Below are positions 22,753 to 31,283 of a stretch of 64,000 nt of DNA, piece after piece. A program made the position numbers and the translations under genes. Position 1 is the first letter of the stretch. Every line of letters starts with the position of its first letter. The notes beneath the pieces were generated by a model. The model saw nothing but the letters and a program-made list of their open reading frames with translations, did no database searches and had not been told where the DNA came from. The DNA comes from Photorhabdus sp. CRCIA-P01 (lineage in GTDB: Bacteria; Pseudomonadota; Gammaproteobacteria; Enterobacterales; Enterobacteriaceae). The stretch spans positions 62,001-126,000 of the forward strand of contig NZ_NMQR01000003.1 of the NCBI RefSeq assembly GCF_003545805.1. Reading direction: 5' to 3'.

Positions 22753-23714
22753 CTGCCACCAGCTTGCCACAAAGTATTGGAGAAGCGTGTCAACAGGCGA
22801 ATAATCTTGGTATCAACGCACCGGAACTTGCACGATTTCAGGATGAACCGCCCCAGATGGCAAGCGGTGATGTAGGTAAAAGCGGTTATCTACGGTTGGG
22901 ATTTGCTCGGCGTGGTGATCGTAGCATTTTGGCGCAGATGAAACGCCGGGTTCCTTATTTGGTACAGCGGGCGTTGTATTGGGATGAGGCACTACCACGG
23001 ATGCCGTGTGTATTTATGATCTCCACGTCGGGATGTATCTTGCAAGGGGATAGATTGGCACTGGACATTCATGTCGCTCCAGAGGCATTTGGTCATGTTA
23101 CTACCCAATCGGCGACTAAGATTCATTCGATGGTGAATAACTACGCGGCGCAAGTGCAAACTATCCAGATAGAGCAGGGAGGCTATCTGGAAATGATGCC
23201 CGATCCGGTAATACCTCACAGTGGTTCTCGGTTTATTACCGCCACTCAGATAACCATTCATCCGACAGCCACCCTGATTTATTCTGAGATGATTATGTCT
23301 GGCCGCAAGTATCATCTAGCTGATCAAGGGTTTAAATTTGATGTTTACTCATCACGCATTACGGCAACTGATTTTGATGGCAAAGTATTGTTTACAGAAC
23401 GTTATGTACTGGAGCCCAAAAAACAACCGTTGAACAGCGTAGGGGTGATGGGGCCGTTCCATGTATTTGGCAATGTGATCTTGCTGACACCTCAAATTCA
23501 CCACGATCGTATTCTGGCGCGCATAACGCCTCAGTACGATGCTGAAACGGGTATAGCGAGTGGTACCAGTCGTTTACCCAATCAGTGTGGCCTAATCTTT
23601 AAGGTATTGGGAAAAGAAACTTATCAAGTTAAAGCGGGTATTCGTCTTTTCTGGCGTATAGCTCGTGAGGAGATCCTTGGTGTTACACTGCCTGAGCCGT
23701 TTATCTGGCGATAA
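22749..23714 (+). CDS. ureD: Urease accessory protein UreD (UreH)
   Basis: This 321-residue scaffold protein binds apourease and the UreFG complex. It shows the typical F-M-I-S-T-S-G-C-I-L-Q-G-D-R-L and T-T-Q-S-A-T-K-I-H motifs. UreD is placed last, the ureABCEFGD order of Photorhabdus and Yersinia rather than the ureD-first order of Klebsiella. A large hairpin follows the stop. Confidence 0.95.
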   Translation: MTATSLPQSIGEACQQANNLGINAPELARFQDEPPQMASGDVGKSGYLRLGFARRGDRSILAQMKRRVPYLVQRALYWDEALPRMPCVFMISTSGCILQGDRLALDIHVAPEAFGHVTTQSATKIHSMVNNYAAQVQTIQIEQGGYLEMMPDPVIPHSGSRFITATQITIHPTATLIYSEMIMSGRKYHLADQGFKFDVYSSRITATDFDGKVLFTERYVLEPKKQPLNSVGVMGPFHVFGNVILLTPQIHHDRILARITPQYDAETGIASGTSRLPNQCGLIFKVLGKETYQVKAGIRLFWRIAREEILGVTLPEPFIWR

Positions 23715-23752
23715 AATCTGGGACGAAAATTTGTTTCGGACTTTATCGCCAA
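23707..23752 (+). terminator. Long hairpin at the end of the urease operon
   Basis: Arms TGGCGATAAA (23707-23716) and TTTATCGCCA (23743-23752) pair perfectly around an inner stem CGAAA/TTTCG. The ureD stop codon lies inside the left arm. No T-run follows. It could end both the urease and the convergent uspE transcripts. Confidence 0.55.
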
Positions 23753-23778
23753 ATGGATGGTTATCATGCTATTTACTA

Positions 23779-24723
23779 TCACTCTTTAGCGGCTTTAATT
23801 GGACATTCAAAACCATCAGGTTTGATTGTCAGAATGTCACATTTAAGATTATCGATCACATGTTCTGCGGTATTTCCCAGAAAAGCCGCAGATAGCCCAG
23901 TTCTGCCGAGGATACCAAGAACAATAATGCCCGCATTCATTTCATCACACATTTTGGGAATAACACTCTCCGGTAATCCTTCATGGATATGAGTATATTT
24001 TTCATCAAGGCAGAATTTTTGGCGCAATTCTTTCATGGCAATAAGATGCTGGCCACGCAGAGCATGGTTATAAACACTTGGGTCGAAATCGGGTAGTTCA
24101 ATAGCGATATTCAGCGGTGCAACAGGATAAGCGCTGACCAAATGAATTTCCGGGTTTTTCATTATCTGGTTTGCCAGTTCCTGAGTTTCCCTGACCAGTT
24201 TCAGGTTCAGTTCATGGTGGTATGATTCTTCATTAGATAAATTGACCGCGACGACAACGGAGCCTTGGTCCGGCCATATCTGATCTTTTACCATCCATAC
24301 GGGACATGGGCATTTGCGGAGTAACTGCCAGTCAAGTGGGGTAAAAATCAAAGAGCCTAGCTTGTCATGTTTATGCGTCATTTTCAGAAGTAAATCATGA
24401 TTACCTGTAATGACCTCCTGGATAATCGCTTCATAAGGTCGATTATGCCATACCACTTTTATTTCAATATCAATACCGGCTTCCAGATAGTAGTACGCTT
24501 GTTGTTTAAGCCAGGCAGTGCGTTGGCTGGTAACACCCTTACGCATGGCACTACCTTCTTCTGGGGAGAGTAAGGTGGTCATTTCATAAGAAAGATCATA
24601 AATGGGTAAGAAAGCTTTAATCCGGCCACCGTTACGTTGCGCTATATAAACTGCGCGTCTTAATGCCGGTTGATCGTCCTGACTTGGGTCAATTGCAACT
24701 AAAAGGTTTTGATAGTTTGCCAT
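23779..24723 (-). CDS. uspE: Universal stress protein E
   Basis: The protein of about 314 residues is a tandem fusion of two Usp domains, as in E. coli UspE, a cytoplasmic stress-survival protein. The N-terminus ([13 protein letters not shown]) and the C-terminal [20 protein letters not shown] block match. The ATG at 24723 has GAGGATACC upstream; the open frame continues 39 bases further but without support. In E. coli uspE follows fnr; here a toxin-antitoxin pair separates them. Confidence 0.93.
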   Translation of the reverse strand: MANYQNLLVAIDPSQDDQPALRRAVYIAQRNGGRIKAFLPIYDLSYEMTTLLSPEEGSAMRKGVTSQRTAWLKQQAYYYLEAGIDIEIKVVWHNRPYEAIIQEVITGNHDLLLKMTHKHDKLGSLIFTPLDWQLLRKCPCPVWMVKDQIWPDQGSVVVAVNLSNEESYHHELNLKLVRETQELANQIMKNPEIHLVSAYPVAPLNIAIELPDFDPSVYNHALRGQHLIAMKELRQKFCLDEKYTHIHEGLPESVIPKMCDEMNAGIIVLGILGRTGLSAAFLGNTAEHVIDNLKCDILTIKPDGFECPIKAAKE

Positions 24724-24882
24724 AATGGTATCCTCACAGAGGCTAGACAAAACACGCTTCAATATTAAGCTTCAATACTAAAGATAAACCAATATAAGCA
24801 AATCGAACAGGTCAGAGGTAGAGTGTTGAAGCTCCAGATTTTGATCTTGCGTCGAGACACGAGCATAGCCAATTAACATAAT

Positions 24883-25164
24883 TCACTGACCTTTAACCAC
24901 AGGAGTGAAATCAGACCATTGTTCAATTCTGAAAGCGCGAATGTCACGCACTGAGGGAGGAAACCACGATTGGGCCTTGAGAGATTGGATCGCTACAAAA
25001 AGCTGGGCCATGTTTTCGTCTTCGCTGACATACAGACTGCCCTGAACGCGTCTAAAACCGTATTGAGCCAGCGTTGCACCGATTTCAGCGTAGGCTTGCG
25101 ATACTCCTTTAGGGTGGTGTTGTTCGGTGTCAGCAACAACTAAATCGAAGGCAATAGCGTACAT
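24883..25164 (-). CDS. vapD: VapD-like endoribonuclease toxin
   Basis: This 93-residue protein begins M-Y-A-I-A-F-D-L and ends with a D-I-R-A-F-R-I-E-Q-W strand, the pattern of VapD, a Cas2-like ferredoxin-fold ribonuclease. The family's catalytic Asp (F-D-L) is present. Its start follows directly on the stop of the preceding small gene, so the two are translationally coupled. Together they resemble the VapXD/DUF5397-VapD toxin-antitoxin modules often carried on plasmids. Cas2 itself is unlikely because no CRISPR or other cas gene is visible. Confidence 0.8.
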   Translation of the reverse strand: MYAIAFDLVVADTEQHHPKGVSQAYAEIGATLAQYGFRRVQGSLYVSEDENMAQLFVAIQSLKAQSWFPPSVRDIRAFRIEQWSDFTPVVKGQ

Positions 25165-25356
25165 TCAAGCGGCCTTGGGGTCATTGTTAACGTGGGCCAG
25201 ACGATATTCGGTTTTTTCACCCGTTTCTACCAGGACGACTTCTATCATCCAGTCACCATCCTCTAACGGACGGAGCAGTTTCCCTACTTCATATTTTGGC
25301 CCAAACGCACCAAAGCTTTTTATCATGCCAACAGGTACAGACGGTGTCGTTATCAT
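25165..25356 (-). CDS. DUF5397/VapX-like antitoxin partner
   Basis: This 63-residue small protein (S-F-G-A-F-G-P-K-Y-E-V-G then a beta-rich C-terminus) resembles the DUF5397 proteins usually encoded directly upstream of vapD. GAGGAACGG precedes the ATG. I infer that it neutralises the VapD-like toxin. There is no obvious DNA-binding motif. Confidence 0.7.
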   Translation of the reverse strand: MITTPSVPVGMIKSFGAFGPKYEVGKLLRPLEDGDWMIEVVLVETGEKTEYRLAHVNNDPKAA

Positions 25357-25515
25357 GACCGTTCCTCATTATTGAAATTTATTAGTAGTGTAGTATTTTG
25401 AGAATATTGTTTCAAGAAAGACTTTCGATAACGCTAACCCTTTGATATTGTGTACTATAAGTTGGCGGTACAGTGTTTTTTCATAAACCCTCATTTTCAA
25501 GAACAAGGAGGTCAT

Positions 25516-25590
25516 ATGCCACGCCATTCAATGCTGTCCGCCGCCAAGCGGGAAAACTGCCTCCTTTCCATCCTCCTCAAGACGAGGTAG
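25516..25590 (+). pseudogene. Tn3-family transposase N-terminal stub
   Basis: A strong AAGGAGG site precedes an ATG and 24 codons reading M-P-R-H-S-M-L-S-A-A-K-R-E then a stop. The first 13 residues follow the conserved start of Tn3-family transposases (M-P-R-R-S-I-L-S-A-x-E-R-E). The rest of the gene is gone. It marks an old transposon next to the vapD pair, between uspE and fnr. Confidence 0.6.
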
Positions 25591-25597
25591 AAAGGAG
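25561..25597 (-). terminator. Hairpin between fnr and the vapX-like gene
   Basis: Arms CTCCTTTC (25561-25568) and GAAAGGAG (25590-25597) with an inner CCTC/GAGG pairing form a stable stem at the end of the transposase stub. It lies downstream of fnr on the minus strand and may end its transcript, although a T-run is not clear. Confidence 0.4.
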
Positions 25598-25622
25598 ATT
25601 GACGGGTGATCTGGTTTTAACA

Positions 25623-26378
25623 TCAGGTAATTGAAACAGATTTTTTTCCGACTAAGTCGGCCAGTTTATCCATATTTTCAATAGTGATGTATTTACCTTT
25701 TACGCCGAGCGTATTGTTTTTCTGGAAGCGCCCAAGCAGACGACTAATAGTTTCAACAGTCAGACCAAGGTAATTACCAATATCACTACGAGTCATGGTT
25801 AAACGGAATTCTCTTGGTGAGAAACCACGCTGAGCGAAGCGACGAGAGAGATTATAAATGAATGCGGCTAATCGCTCTTCGGCGTTTTTCTTGGATAACA
25901 ACAATATCATTTCTTGGTCGCCTTTAATTTCCCCGCTCATCAGGCGCATCATTTGCTGGCGAAGATTAGGCATTTTACCGGACAGATCATCCAGTGTTTC
26001 AAACGGAATTTCACAAACCATCGATGTTTCCAGGGCTTGAGCAAAACTTGGATGCTGAGTATTAAGGATGGCGTCAAAACCCACTAAATCCCCTGCGAGA
26101 TGGAAACCTGTGATCTGTTCATCACCTTCTTCGGTGATGGTGTAGCTTTTAATCGTGCCAGAACGGATAGCATAAAGAGATTTCAACTCATCTCCTGCTT
26201 TAAACAAAGTTTGCCCTTTCTGGATAGGTTTCTTACGCTCAATGATATTATCGAGCTGGTCAAGCTCGTGTTCATTCAGGGTGAAAGGGATGCACAGCTG
26301 GTTAATGCTGCAATCCTGGCAGTGGATCGCACAACCACCAGACTGGATTCGACGAATAACACGTTTTTCCTGGATCAT
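25623..26378 (-). CDS. fnr: FNR, oxygen-sensing global regulator
   Basis: This 251-residue CRP/FNR-family activator is nearly identical in pattern to E. coli FNR. The [4Fe-4S] ligands Cys20, Cys23, Cys29 and Cys122 are present, the dimer helix precedes the DNA-binding domain, and the recognition helix reads [15 protein letters not shown]. In the absence of oxygen the cluster-bearing dimer binds TTGAT-N4-ATCAA sites. A likely FNR box lies in its own promoter. Confidence 0.98.
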   Translation of the reverse strand: MIQEKRVIRRIQSGGCAIHCQDCSINQLCIPFTLNEHELDQLDNIIERKKPIQKGQTLFKAGDELKSLYAIRSGTIKSYTITEEGDEQITGFHLAGDLVGFDAILNTQHPSFAQALETSMVCEIPFETLDDLSGKMPNLRQQMMRLMSGEIKGDQEMILLLSKKNAEERLAAFIYNLSRRFAQRGFSPREFRLTMTRSDIGNYLGLTVETISRLLGRFQKNNTLGVKGKYITIENMDKLADLVGKKSVSIT

Positions 26379-26406
26379 ATGGCATGCTCATTAGAAATTA
26401 GAAATA

Positions 26407-26420
26407 TTGATATAGTTCAA
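26407..26420 (-). promoter_or_regulatory. FNR/CRP-type box in the fnr promoter
   Basis: TTGAT-ATAG-TTCAA differs from the FNR consensus TTGAT-N4-ATCAA at one base. It lies about 29 bases upstream of the fnr start codon, fitting the negative autoregulation known for fnr in E. coli. Confidence 0.65.
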
Positions 26421-26965
26421 CTTTAGCATCTGTTGATGATTCTGGTAAGAGCTATAATAGTTTTCTGCGATTTATTCGGGAAAATGTACTATCTTAATAT
26501 ATTGACTATAAGAAATTATTACATTGCGTAAAGTTGATGTTCGGTCATTGCCATAGCAAGACTGTATTCAATATCAGCGGCTTGAATTTGGCAAAGGGTT
26601 TCTCGCTTTATCCACCTATGCCAAGCTCTATTTCTCCGTTCTCCATAGCAATTATCTTTTAAAATCTATCCATTTTTTATTTTTCTGACAAGTCAGATTA
26701 TGGTTCCATATAAAGGTTTATAGAGAAATAAGACAAGTCTGAAAATAAGGCTTGAATTTAAGAGCCTATTTTTGATTTTATTGCTAAATACAACTATTTA
26801 AATAATAAAGTAGTAGTATATAAAATATTCTGTAGATTCGGCCTATTGCATTAAGAGAATGGATATGAGAGTTTATCTTTTAATCGATATGTGGATGATC
26901 TCAATAGACACATTGATTATCACCAGTTTATTTTAGATCAAGCACAACTGAATAACATTTATTTA

Positions 26966-27092
26966 TATACCTAATAGATTTCGAGTTGCAGCGCGGCGGC
27001 AAGTGAATGAATCCCCAGGAGCATAGATAACTATGTGACTGGGGTGAGTGAAAGCAGCCAACAAAGCAGCAGCTTGAAAGATGAAGGGTATA
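26966..27092 (+). repeat. ERIC element, copy 5 (diverged)
   Basis: This 127-bp copy is the most diverged of the seven (AGTGAATGAATCCCCAGGAGC, GTGACTGGGG, ATGAAGGGTATA). It ends 19 bases before the UPRTase ATG, just upstream of its ribosome binding site, so it would be in the 5' leader. Confidence 0.93.
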
Positions 27093-27111
27093 AATATTAA
27101 TTGGAGTTATA

Positions 27112-27768
27112 ATGGATAATTATAAGAACGTACATGTTTTACCGAAAAGTCAGTATTTGACTTCTTTGCATACAAAAGCGCGTAATCGTAACGCCGAACA
27201 ATCGGAATTTGTGTTTTATTCTGATCGGATTATTCGATTATTATTAGAGGCAGCATCTGAATTGCTACCCTATACCTCTCATCATATTCAAACCCCAATT
27301 GGGGATATTTATAATGGAACCGTTTTAAATACTAAACTTTGTGGTGTGTCGGTAATACGTGCCGGAGAAAGCATAGAAGGTGAATATAGAAAAATGTATC
27401 CTGATTCCCCAGCGGGAAAAATTCTTATTCAAAGAGATAAATTGACAAAACTGCCTCATTATTATTATTCGAATTTACCTGATGATATTGCGACGAGAAC
27501 TATTTTACTTTTCGAGCCTATGTTGGCGACGGGCGGATCATTAGCTAAGGCTATCGATTTATTAAAAGAAAAAGGCGTACCTGAAGATAATATTATTGTT
27601 GTTAATTTTCTTTCTTCGCCTGTTGGTCTTAATAGCATCATGACATCATACCCTAAAATTCAACTGGTTACTTCTTCAATTGAAAATGGACTTAATGAAG
27701 ATGCTTTTATGAATCCAGGCATTGGTGATTTTGGTGATCGATATTTTGGAACGTATAAACCATCGTGA
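27112..27768 (+). CDS. Uracil phosphoribosyltransferase (MinD-like, C-nucleoside locus)
   Basis: This 218-residue UPRTase converts uracil and PRPP to UMP. The PRPP loop E-P-M-L-A-T-G-G-S is at about residues 134-142, and the uracil-binding end reads P-G-I-G-D-F-G-D-R-Y-F-G. It is closer in pattern to the Fur1-like branch than to housekeeping Upp. In the minimycin pathway, as I recall, a UPRTase (MinD) is part of self-resistance by raising the UMP pool. Its place at the head of the cluster that ends in indC and a psuG homologue supports that role here. GGAGTTATA precedes the ATG. Confidence 0.85.
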   Translation: MDNYKNVHVLPKSQYLTSLHTKARNRNAEQSEFVFYSDRIIRLLLEAASELLPYTSHHIQTPIGDIYNGTVLNTKLCGVSVIRAGESIEGEYRKMYPDSPAGKILIQRDKLTKLPHYYYSNLPDDIATRTILLFEPMLATGGSLAKAIDLLKEKGVPEDNIIVVNFLSSPVGLNSIMTSYPKIQLVTSSIENGLNEDAFMNPGIGDFGDRYFGTYKPS

Positions 27769-27819
27769 ATGCCATATAAAAAATAGAGTAATTCTCTTTT
27801 AGAATTGAAAGGATGACAT

Positions 27820-28044
27820 ATGCCACATATTAGTATAAAACATTTTCCTGCCCCCCTCTCACAAGAAGATAAAGATATCTTATCTTTAGCATTGACAAAG
27901 GTGGTAACAAAGATATTTGGTTGTAGAGAAGAGGTTATTTCCATTTCATTAGAGCCAATCGAACAGGAAAAATGGAATGAAGAGGTTTATTTTCCTGAAA
28001 TTAAACTCAAAGAAACCTTGTTGATTAAATTGCCAAATTATTAA
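27820..28044 (+). CDS. Tautomerase-family (4-oxalocrotonate/PptA-like) small protein
   Basis: This 74-residue protein begins M-P-H-I-S-I-K-H-F-P. Pro1, after removal of Met, is the catalytic base of the tautomerase superfamily, and the length and beta-alpha-beta layout match E. coli PptA. An AGGA site precedes the ATG. It lies between the UPRTase and phosphatase genes; a role in keto-enol chemistry of the pathway is possible but unproven. Confidence 0.75.
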   Translation: MPHISIKHFPAPLSQEDKDILSLALTKVVTKIFGCREEVISISLEPIEQEKWNEEVYFPEIKLKETLLIKLPNY

Positions 28045-28083
28045 GTTATTTTTATAACTGAGGATCTTTTAAAGATATTTTTA

Positions 28084-28752
28084 ATGAATAAAATACTTAT
28101 TTTCGATTTAGACGGTACATTGTTTGATACTTCTCGAGCAATAATAGAAACGTTCAATGCTGTTTTTAAGGTATTTAACATTCCATTAGCAGGAGATGAA
28201 AACATTCGCGCTACAATTGGCCTGCCTTTAGAAAAAGCATTTGCAACGCTCTTAAATATATCTATTGAAAAGGCGTTAATTTCTAAAGCTGTTGAACAAT
28301 ATCAATTGCAGTATCGTCGGCGTATTCTGCCAAAAGCAAAGGAATTGTTATTTCCTGGTGTTGAAGATGGATTAATCGCTTTAAACAAAAAAGATGTAAA
28401 ACTATCGGTAGCGACCAGCAAATTTACCGCAAGTGCGACAGCATTACTTGAGGCTGCGGGAATAGACGCTGTGTTTGACCGGATAATTGGTGCTGATCAC
28501 GTTTCAAAACCTAAACCTGATCCGGAATCAGGAAAGAAAATTTTGGAATATTACGGTGCTGTACCAGTGATGGCTATTATGGTAGGTGATACCACTCACG
28601 ATATTTATATGGCAAGGGCAGCTGGCATGCGATCAATAGCAGTGACATATGGTATACATAGTGTCGGTATGTTGGAAGAAGCCAGGCCAACCTGGATTGC
28701 TAATTGTTTTGATGACGTACTCCATATTATTGAGGAGAATATACTTAAGTGA
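28084..28752 (+). CDS. indB: HAD-family phosphatase (IndB / MinC N-domain counterpart)
   Basis: This 222-residue haloacid-dehalogenase phosphatase resembles Gph/PsuM-like enzymes. The nucleophile motif is D-L-D-G-T-L-F-D-T at residues 8-16, a Ser/Thr motif II and Lys motif III (K-P-K-P-D-P) follow, and the acidic motif IV G-D-T-T-H-D is near 168. Indigoidine clusters carry such a gene as indB. In minimycin producers the equivalent domain (MinC-N) dephosphorylates the 5'-monophosphate. It overlaps the next gene by four bases. Confidence 0.82.
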   Translation: MNKILIFDLDGTLFDTSRAIIETFNAVFKVFNIPLAGDENIRATIGLPLEKAFATLLNISIEKALISKAVEQYQLQYRRRILPKAKELLFPGVEDGLIALNKKDVKLSVATSKFTASATALLEAAGIDAVFDRIIGADHVSKPKPDPESGKKILEYYGAVPVMAIMVGDTTHDIYMARAAGMRSIAVTYGIHSVGMLEEARPTWIANCFDDVLHIIEENILK

Positions 28753-29225
28753 TTAATACGATAAGAAATATCTTATTGGCAGTTATTGGTGGAAGTCTAC
28801 TGACGTTGATGATTTACACTAATAGCATATTGTCGGAAAGTACAACACCTTTTTTTGCATCATGGGTAGCTCATGGTATTGGTGCGATTGTTGCTTTGAT
28901 ATTGTTTATTATTGTGGCTAGATTCTTTTCTAAAAAAGAAACAGACGAAAATAAACATAAGAAATCGAATATTCCTATAGGGTTTTATCTTGGTGGTATT
29001 CCTGGTGCGCTTACTGTTGTGCTAGCGGCTGTTGCTATTAATGGTGGGTTACCATTATCTAGTACAATTTCATTAGGGTTAGTTGGGCAAATAATTTTTG
29101 GTCTGGTTGCTGATCATTTCGGGCTTTTAAGAACAAGAAAAAGAAAGATAGTGATACAAGATTTATACGTTATTCTCTTTGTTCTATTTGGCAGTATGTT
29201 AATTCTGTTTGGGGGAAGCAACTAA
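28749..29225 (+). CDS. DMT-superfamily small membrane protein (DUF606/YdcZ), first of a pair
   Basis: This 158-residue protein has five predicted membrane helices and the G-G-x-P-G-A-L motif typical of DUF606 (YdcZ) half-size drug/metabolite transporters. It starts at GTG overlapping the phosphatase stop (GTGA) and its stop overlaps the next gene by one base. With its neighbour it probably forms a heterodimeric exporter, a counterpart of the MinT transporter of minimycin clusters. Confidence 0.8.
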   Translation: MINTIRNILLAVIGGSLLTLMIYTNSILSESTTPFFASWVAHGIGAIVALILFIIVARFFSKKETDENKHKKSNIPIGFYLGGIPGALTVVLAAVAINGGLPLSSTISLGLVGQIIFGLVADHFGLLRTRKRKIVIQDLYVILFVLFGSMLILFGGSN

Positions 29226-29662
29226 TGTTAAGTTTGATTTTTATTGCCTTTTTAAATGGCATATTTATAGCGGCGACAAGGACGATTAATGGGCAATTAA
29301 GTGTCTCGATAGGTTCTTTTGGCGCTTCGCTTTGGAATCATATCGGTGGTTTTCTTCTCTTAACAGTGGTATTAACGCTTTTATCGAGTTGGCAATGGAA
29401 TGAATGGGATTTTGACGCTATTCCAGCAGCGGCTTATATGGGTGGGGTGTTTGGCGCTCTGTTTGTCGCAGTCAGTAGCTATATTTTCCCTAAATTAGGG
29501 GCAATGAATGCCGCCATCCTTGTTATTGCCGGGCAAATGTTATCAGCGGTACTGCTTGATTGGTTATATCAGGGGATTACTCCTGGGTTAGTGAAGATTG
29601 TTGGGGTATTGTTTGTGTTAGTAGGAATTTACCTAACTAGAAAAACAACTGAGTCAAAATAA
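29225..29662 (+). CDS. DMT-superfamily small membrane protein (DUF606/YdcZ), second of a pair
   Basis: This 145-residue partner of the preceding gene has five hydrophobic segments, the same G-x-x-x-G-G-V-F-G-A-L motif in the middle, and an inverted-topology feel (no N-terminal charge block). The one-base overlap implies coupled translation, fitting a heterodimeric transporter. It likely exports the cluster product or a toxic nucleoside. Confidence 0.8.
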   Translation: MLSLIFIAFLNGIFIAATRTINGQLSVSIGSFGASLWNHIGGFLLLTVVLTLLSSWQWNEWDFDAIPAAAYMGGVFGALFVAVSSYIFPKLGAMNAAILVIAGQMLSAVLLDWLYQGITPGLVKIVGVLFVLVGIYLTRKTTESK

Positions 29663-29689
29663 TAATAGCATCAACGATAAGGTAAAAAA

Positions 29690-30868
29690 ATGATTAACAA
29701 ACTACTTAATGATCGTTCATATCATATTGAATTTAACGGTCACCTGACTAACCACGTTAAACATGCTGTGATAGCGCTGCATGGCTTGGGCATCAGTGCG
29801 GGTAGAATTAAAGACTATTATGATAATTATGCTAAATTGACGCCCTATGGTATGGGGCTTGAACCCCCTAAAACATTAAAGCATGTGATAGACAGTGCGA
29901 ATTGGAAATATTTCTTAGGCAAGAGAACAAGTTATTCTTCTTACTGTGATTATTTTGAAGAGGAAATTAAAAAGAAAGGAATTGAACAGGTATTGCAAGA
30001 ATATATGCCGACGCTTTTGTCTGGATGGGCTGGTGCATTAACTCACGGTACCATTCATTTAGGTTGGGCATTGGATATCGATCATCCTTGGATGATTATT
30101 GAAGGGCTTGCTTACATGGCATTCTCCTATGTTCCTTGTCATTCAGAGAGAGCATTTATTGATAGTTCGCTAAACGACAAGAATGCTTTTAATTCTATAT
30201 TGAGAATGTCAACGCTGTGGGAGGAAAGGAAAGTAGAATTGACCGATTGGGTGAATTCGTTGGTTAATAATGAAAATCTGGCCGATACCGATTTAATACA
30301 TCCTGAATTAAAGAGATCGGGACTTCAATATCGTATTGCGCGTATCTTAATGCAAGGCCACCCAGAAATATATCGTTTGCCGGTTTGGATTGAGACACAA
30401 GATGTAGAAGAAAGTTGGGCTCAGTTATTCTATGTCATCACATTGATTTATCTCGCTAAACCCGGTGATTTTCTGTTTCTTCATTTGGTTACCTCATTGT
30501 TTGCAATGAAAAATATCGCTTCACGTTTACCTGCTGAAGAAAGTAAAAATATTATTAAATGTTACTGGGTTGGTATGTTGTGCATTCTGTTTTCAACAAC
30601 TGATTTATCGAAGCCCGCTAAATTTTCTGCGCTTAATCAGGCTTATTCATTCAAGCAAGACGAAATGACTTATCCTGTCTGGGAACAGGAGTGGTCGCAT
30701 ATTATTGCCAGGGCATTAGAGGAAGAAGAAGAACATAACCAGAAACTGGTTTATGTCATGAATCAATTGTGGAAAAAATATGGTTTAACCCTTTATCGGG
30801 CAGCCGCAAATCAATTTACAAACACGCCTTTGCTTCCTCCTTCTTTCGAAGAAGCACCGATTGAATAA
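29690..30868 (+). CDS. DUF4243 / questin oxidase-like protein (MinC C-domain counterpart)
   Basis: This 392-residue protein follows the questin-oxidase-like (DUF4243) pattern: an early L-T-N-H-V-x-H-A-V-I-A-L-H-G-L-G block, G-W-A-G-A-L-T-H-G-T-I-H-L-G-W-A near residue 113, and conserved His residues later. As I recall, MinC of minimycin producers fuses a HAD phosphatase to a DUF4243 domain. Here the two parts are separate genes in one operon. DUF4243 proteins are thought to be Baeyer-Villiger-like oxygenases without a clear cofactor, so it may oxidise the ring, but this is inference. Confidence 0.75.
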   Translation: MINKLLNDRSYHIEFNGHLTNHVKHAVIALHGLGISAGRIKDYYDNYAKLTPYGMGLEPPKTLKHVIDSANWKYFLGKRTSYSSYCDYFEEEIKKKGIEQVLQEYMPTLLSGWAGALTHGTIHLGWALDIDHPWMIIEGLAYMAFSYVPCHSERAFIDSSLNDKNAFNSILRMSTLWEERKVELTDWVNSLVNNENLADTDLIHPELKRSGLQYRIARILMQGHPEIYRLPVWIETQDVEESWAQLFYVITLIYLAKPGDFLFLHLVTSLFAMKNIASRLPAEESKNIIKCYWVGMLCILFSTTDLSKPAKFSALNQAYSFKQDEMTYPVWEQEWSHIIARALEEEEEHNQKLVYVMNQLWKKYGLTLYRAAANQFTNTPLLPPSFEEAPIE

Positions 30869-31283
30869 TAAACTGGCCCTATTGTTTTATTAAAATATTA
30901 TATTCCAGGGGGTAAAAGGGACGTTGGGGAAAGAAGATAAAAACGCTTTAGAGAGAGATGAGCGTCATCGGAGATTGAGAAAATAGCATGGATGAACGAT
31001 GACGATAAGAAAAGATGTTCTCTTGTCTCTCAATTAATATTGGAATATTTAAAGAACAATGAATGAATTAATTGATAATTCCGTATCGTGATGAGGTACA
31101 TTTTGATAGATGTATCTTATCACGAAATCACAAATAAATGATCCGGAACCACCGGAGAGAATTGATTGAATGATTTTAATAAAATATAAGTCATCAATCA
31201 TGATCAAACAGATACTTAGAATTTCGTAGATAAAATGTCATTTTTAACTACGGCGATATTTATTTTATTATTATATAAAGTTA
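30869..31283. other. Intergenic region before indC
   Basis: This AT-rich region of 415 bases separates the DUF4243 gene from indC. It carries the 16-bp-stem hairpin at 31086-31125, listed separately. A separate indC promoter is expected downstream of or around it. No coding frame is seen. Confidence 0.5.
31086..31125 (+). promoter_or_regulatory. Long hairpin in the indC leader
   Basis: Arms 31086-31101 and 31110-31125 can pair over all 16 positions as RNA (14 Watson-Crick, 2 G-U) around an 8-base loop. No T-run follows, so it is not an intrinsic terminator. It starts about 200 bases before the indC ATG and could be a protein operator or an RNA element controlling the normally silent pigment gene. 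Confidence 0.5.

Larger units (their letters stand above)
26379..27111. other. fnr-UPRTase intergenic region
   Basis: This AT-rich divergent promoter region contains the FNR box (26407-26420) and ERIC copy 5 (26966-27092), listed separately. Between about 26430 and 26960 I see no coding frame or strong fold. Confidence 0.5.

Noticed and set aside
24883-25164. Cas2 annotation for the 93-residue ferredoxin-fold protein
   Set aside because: No CRISPR repeats or other cas genes in the window; the partner gene and sequence fit VapD better.
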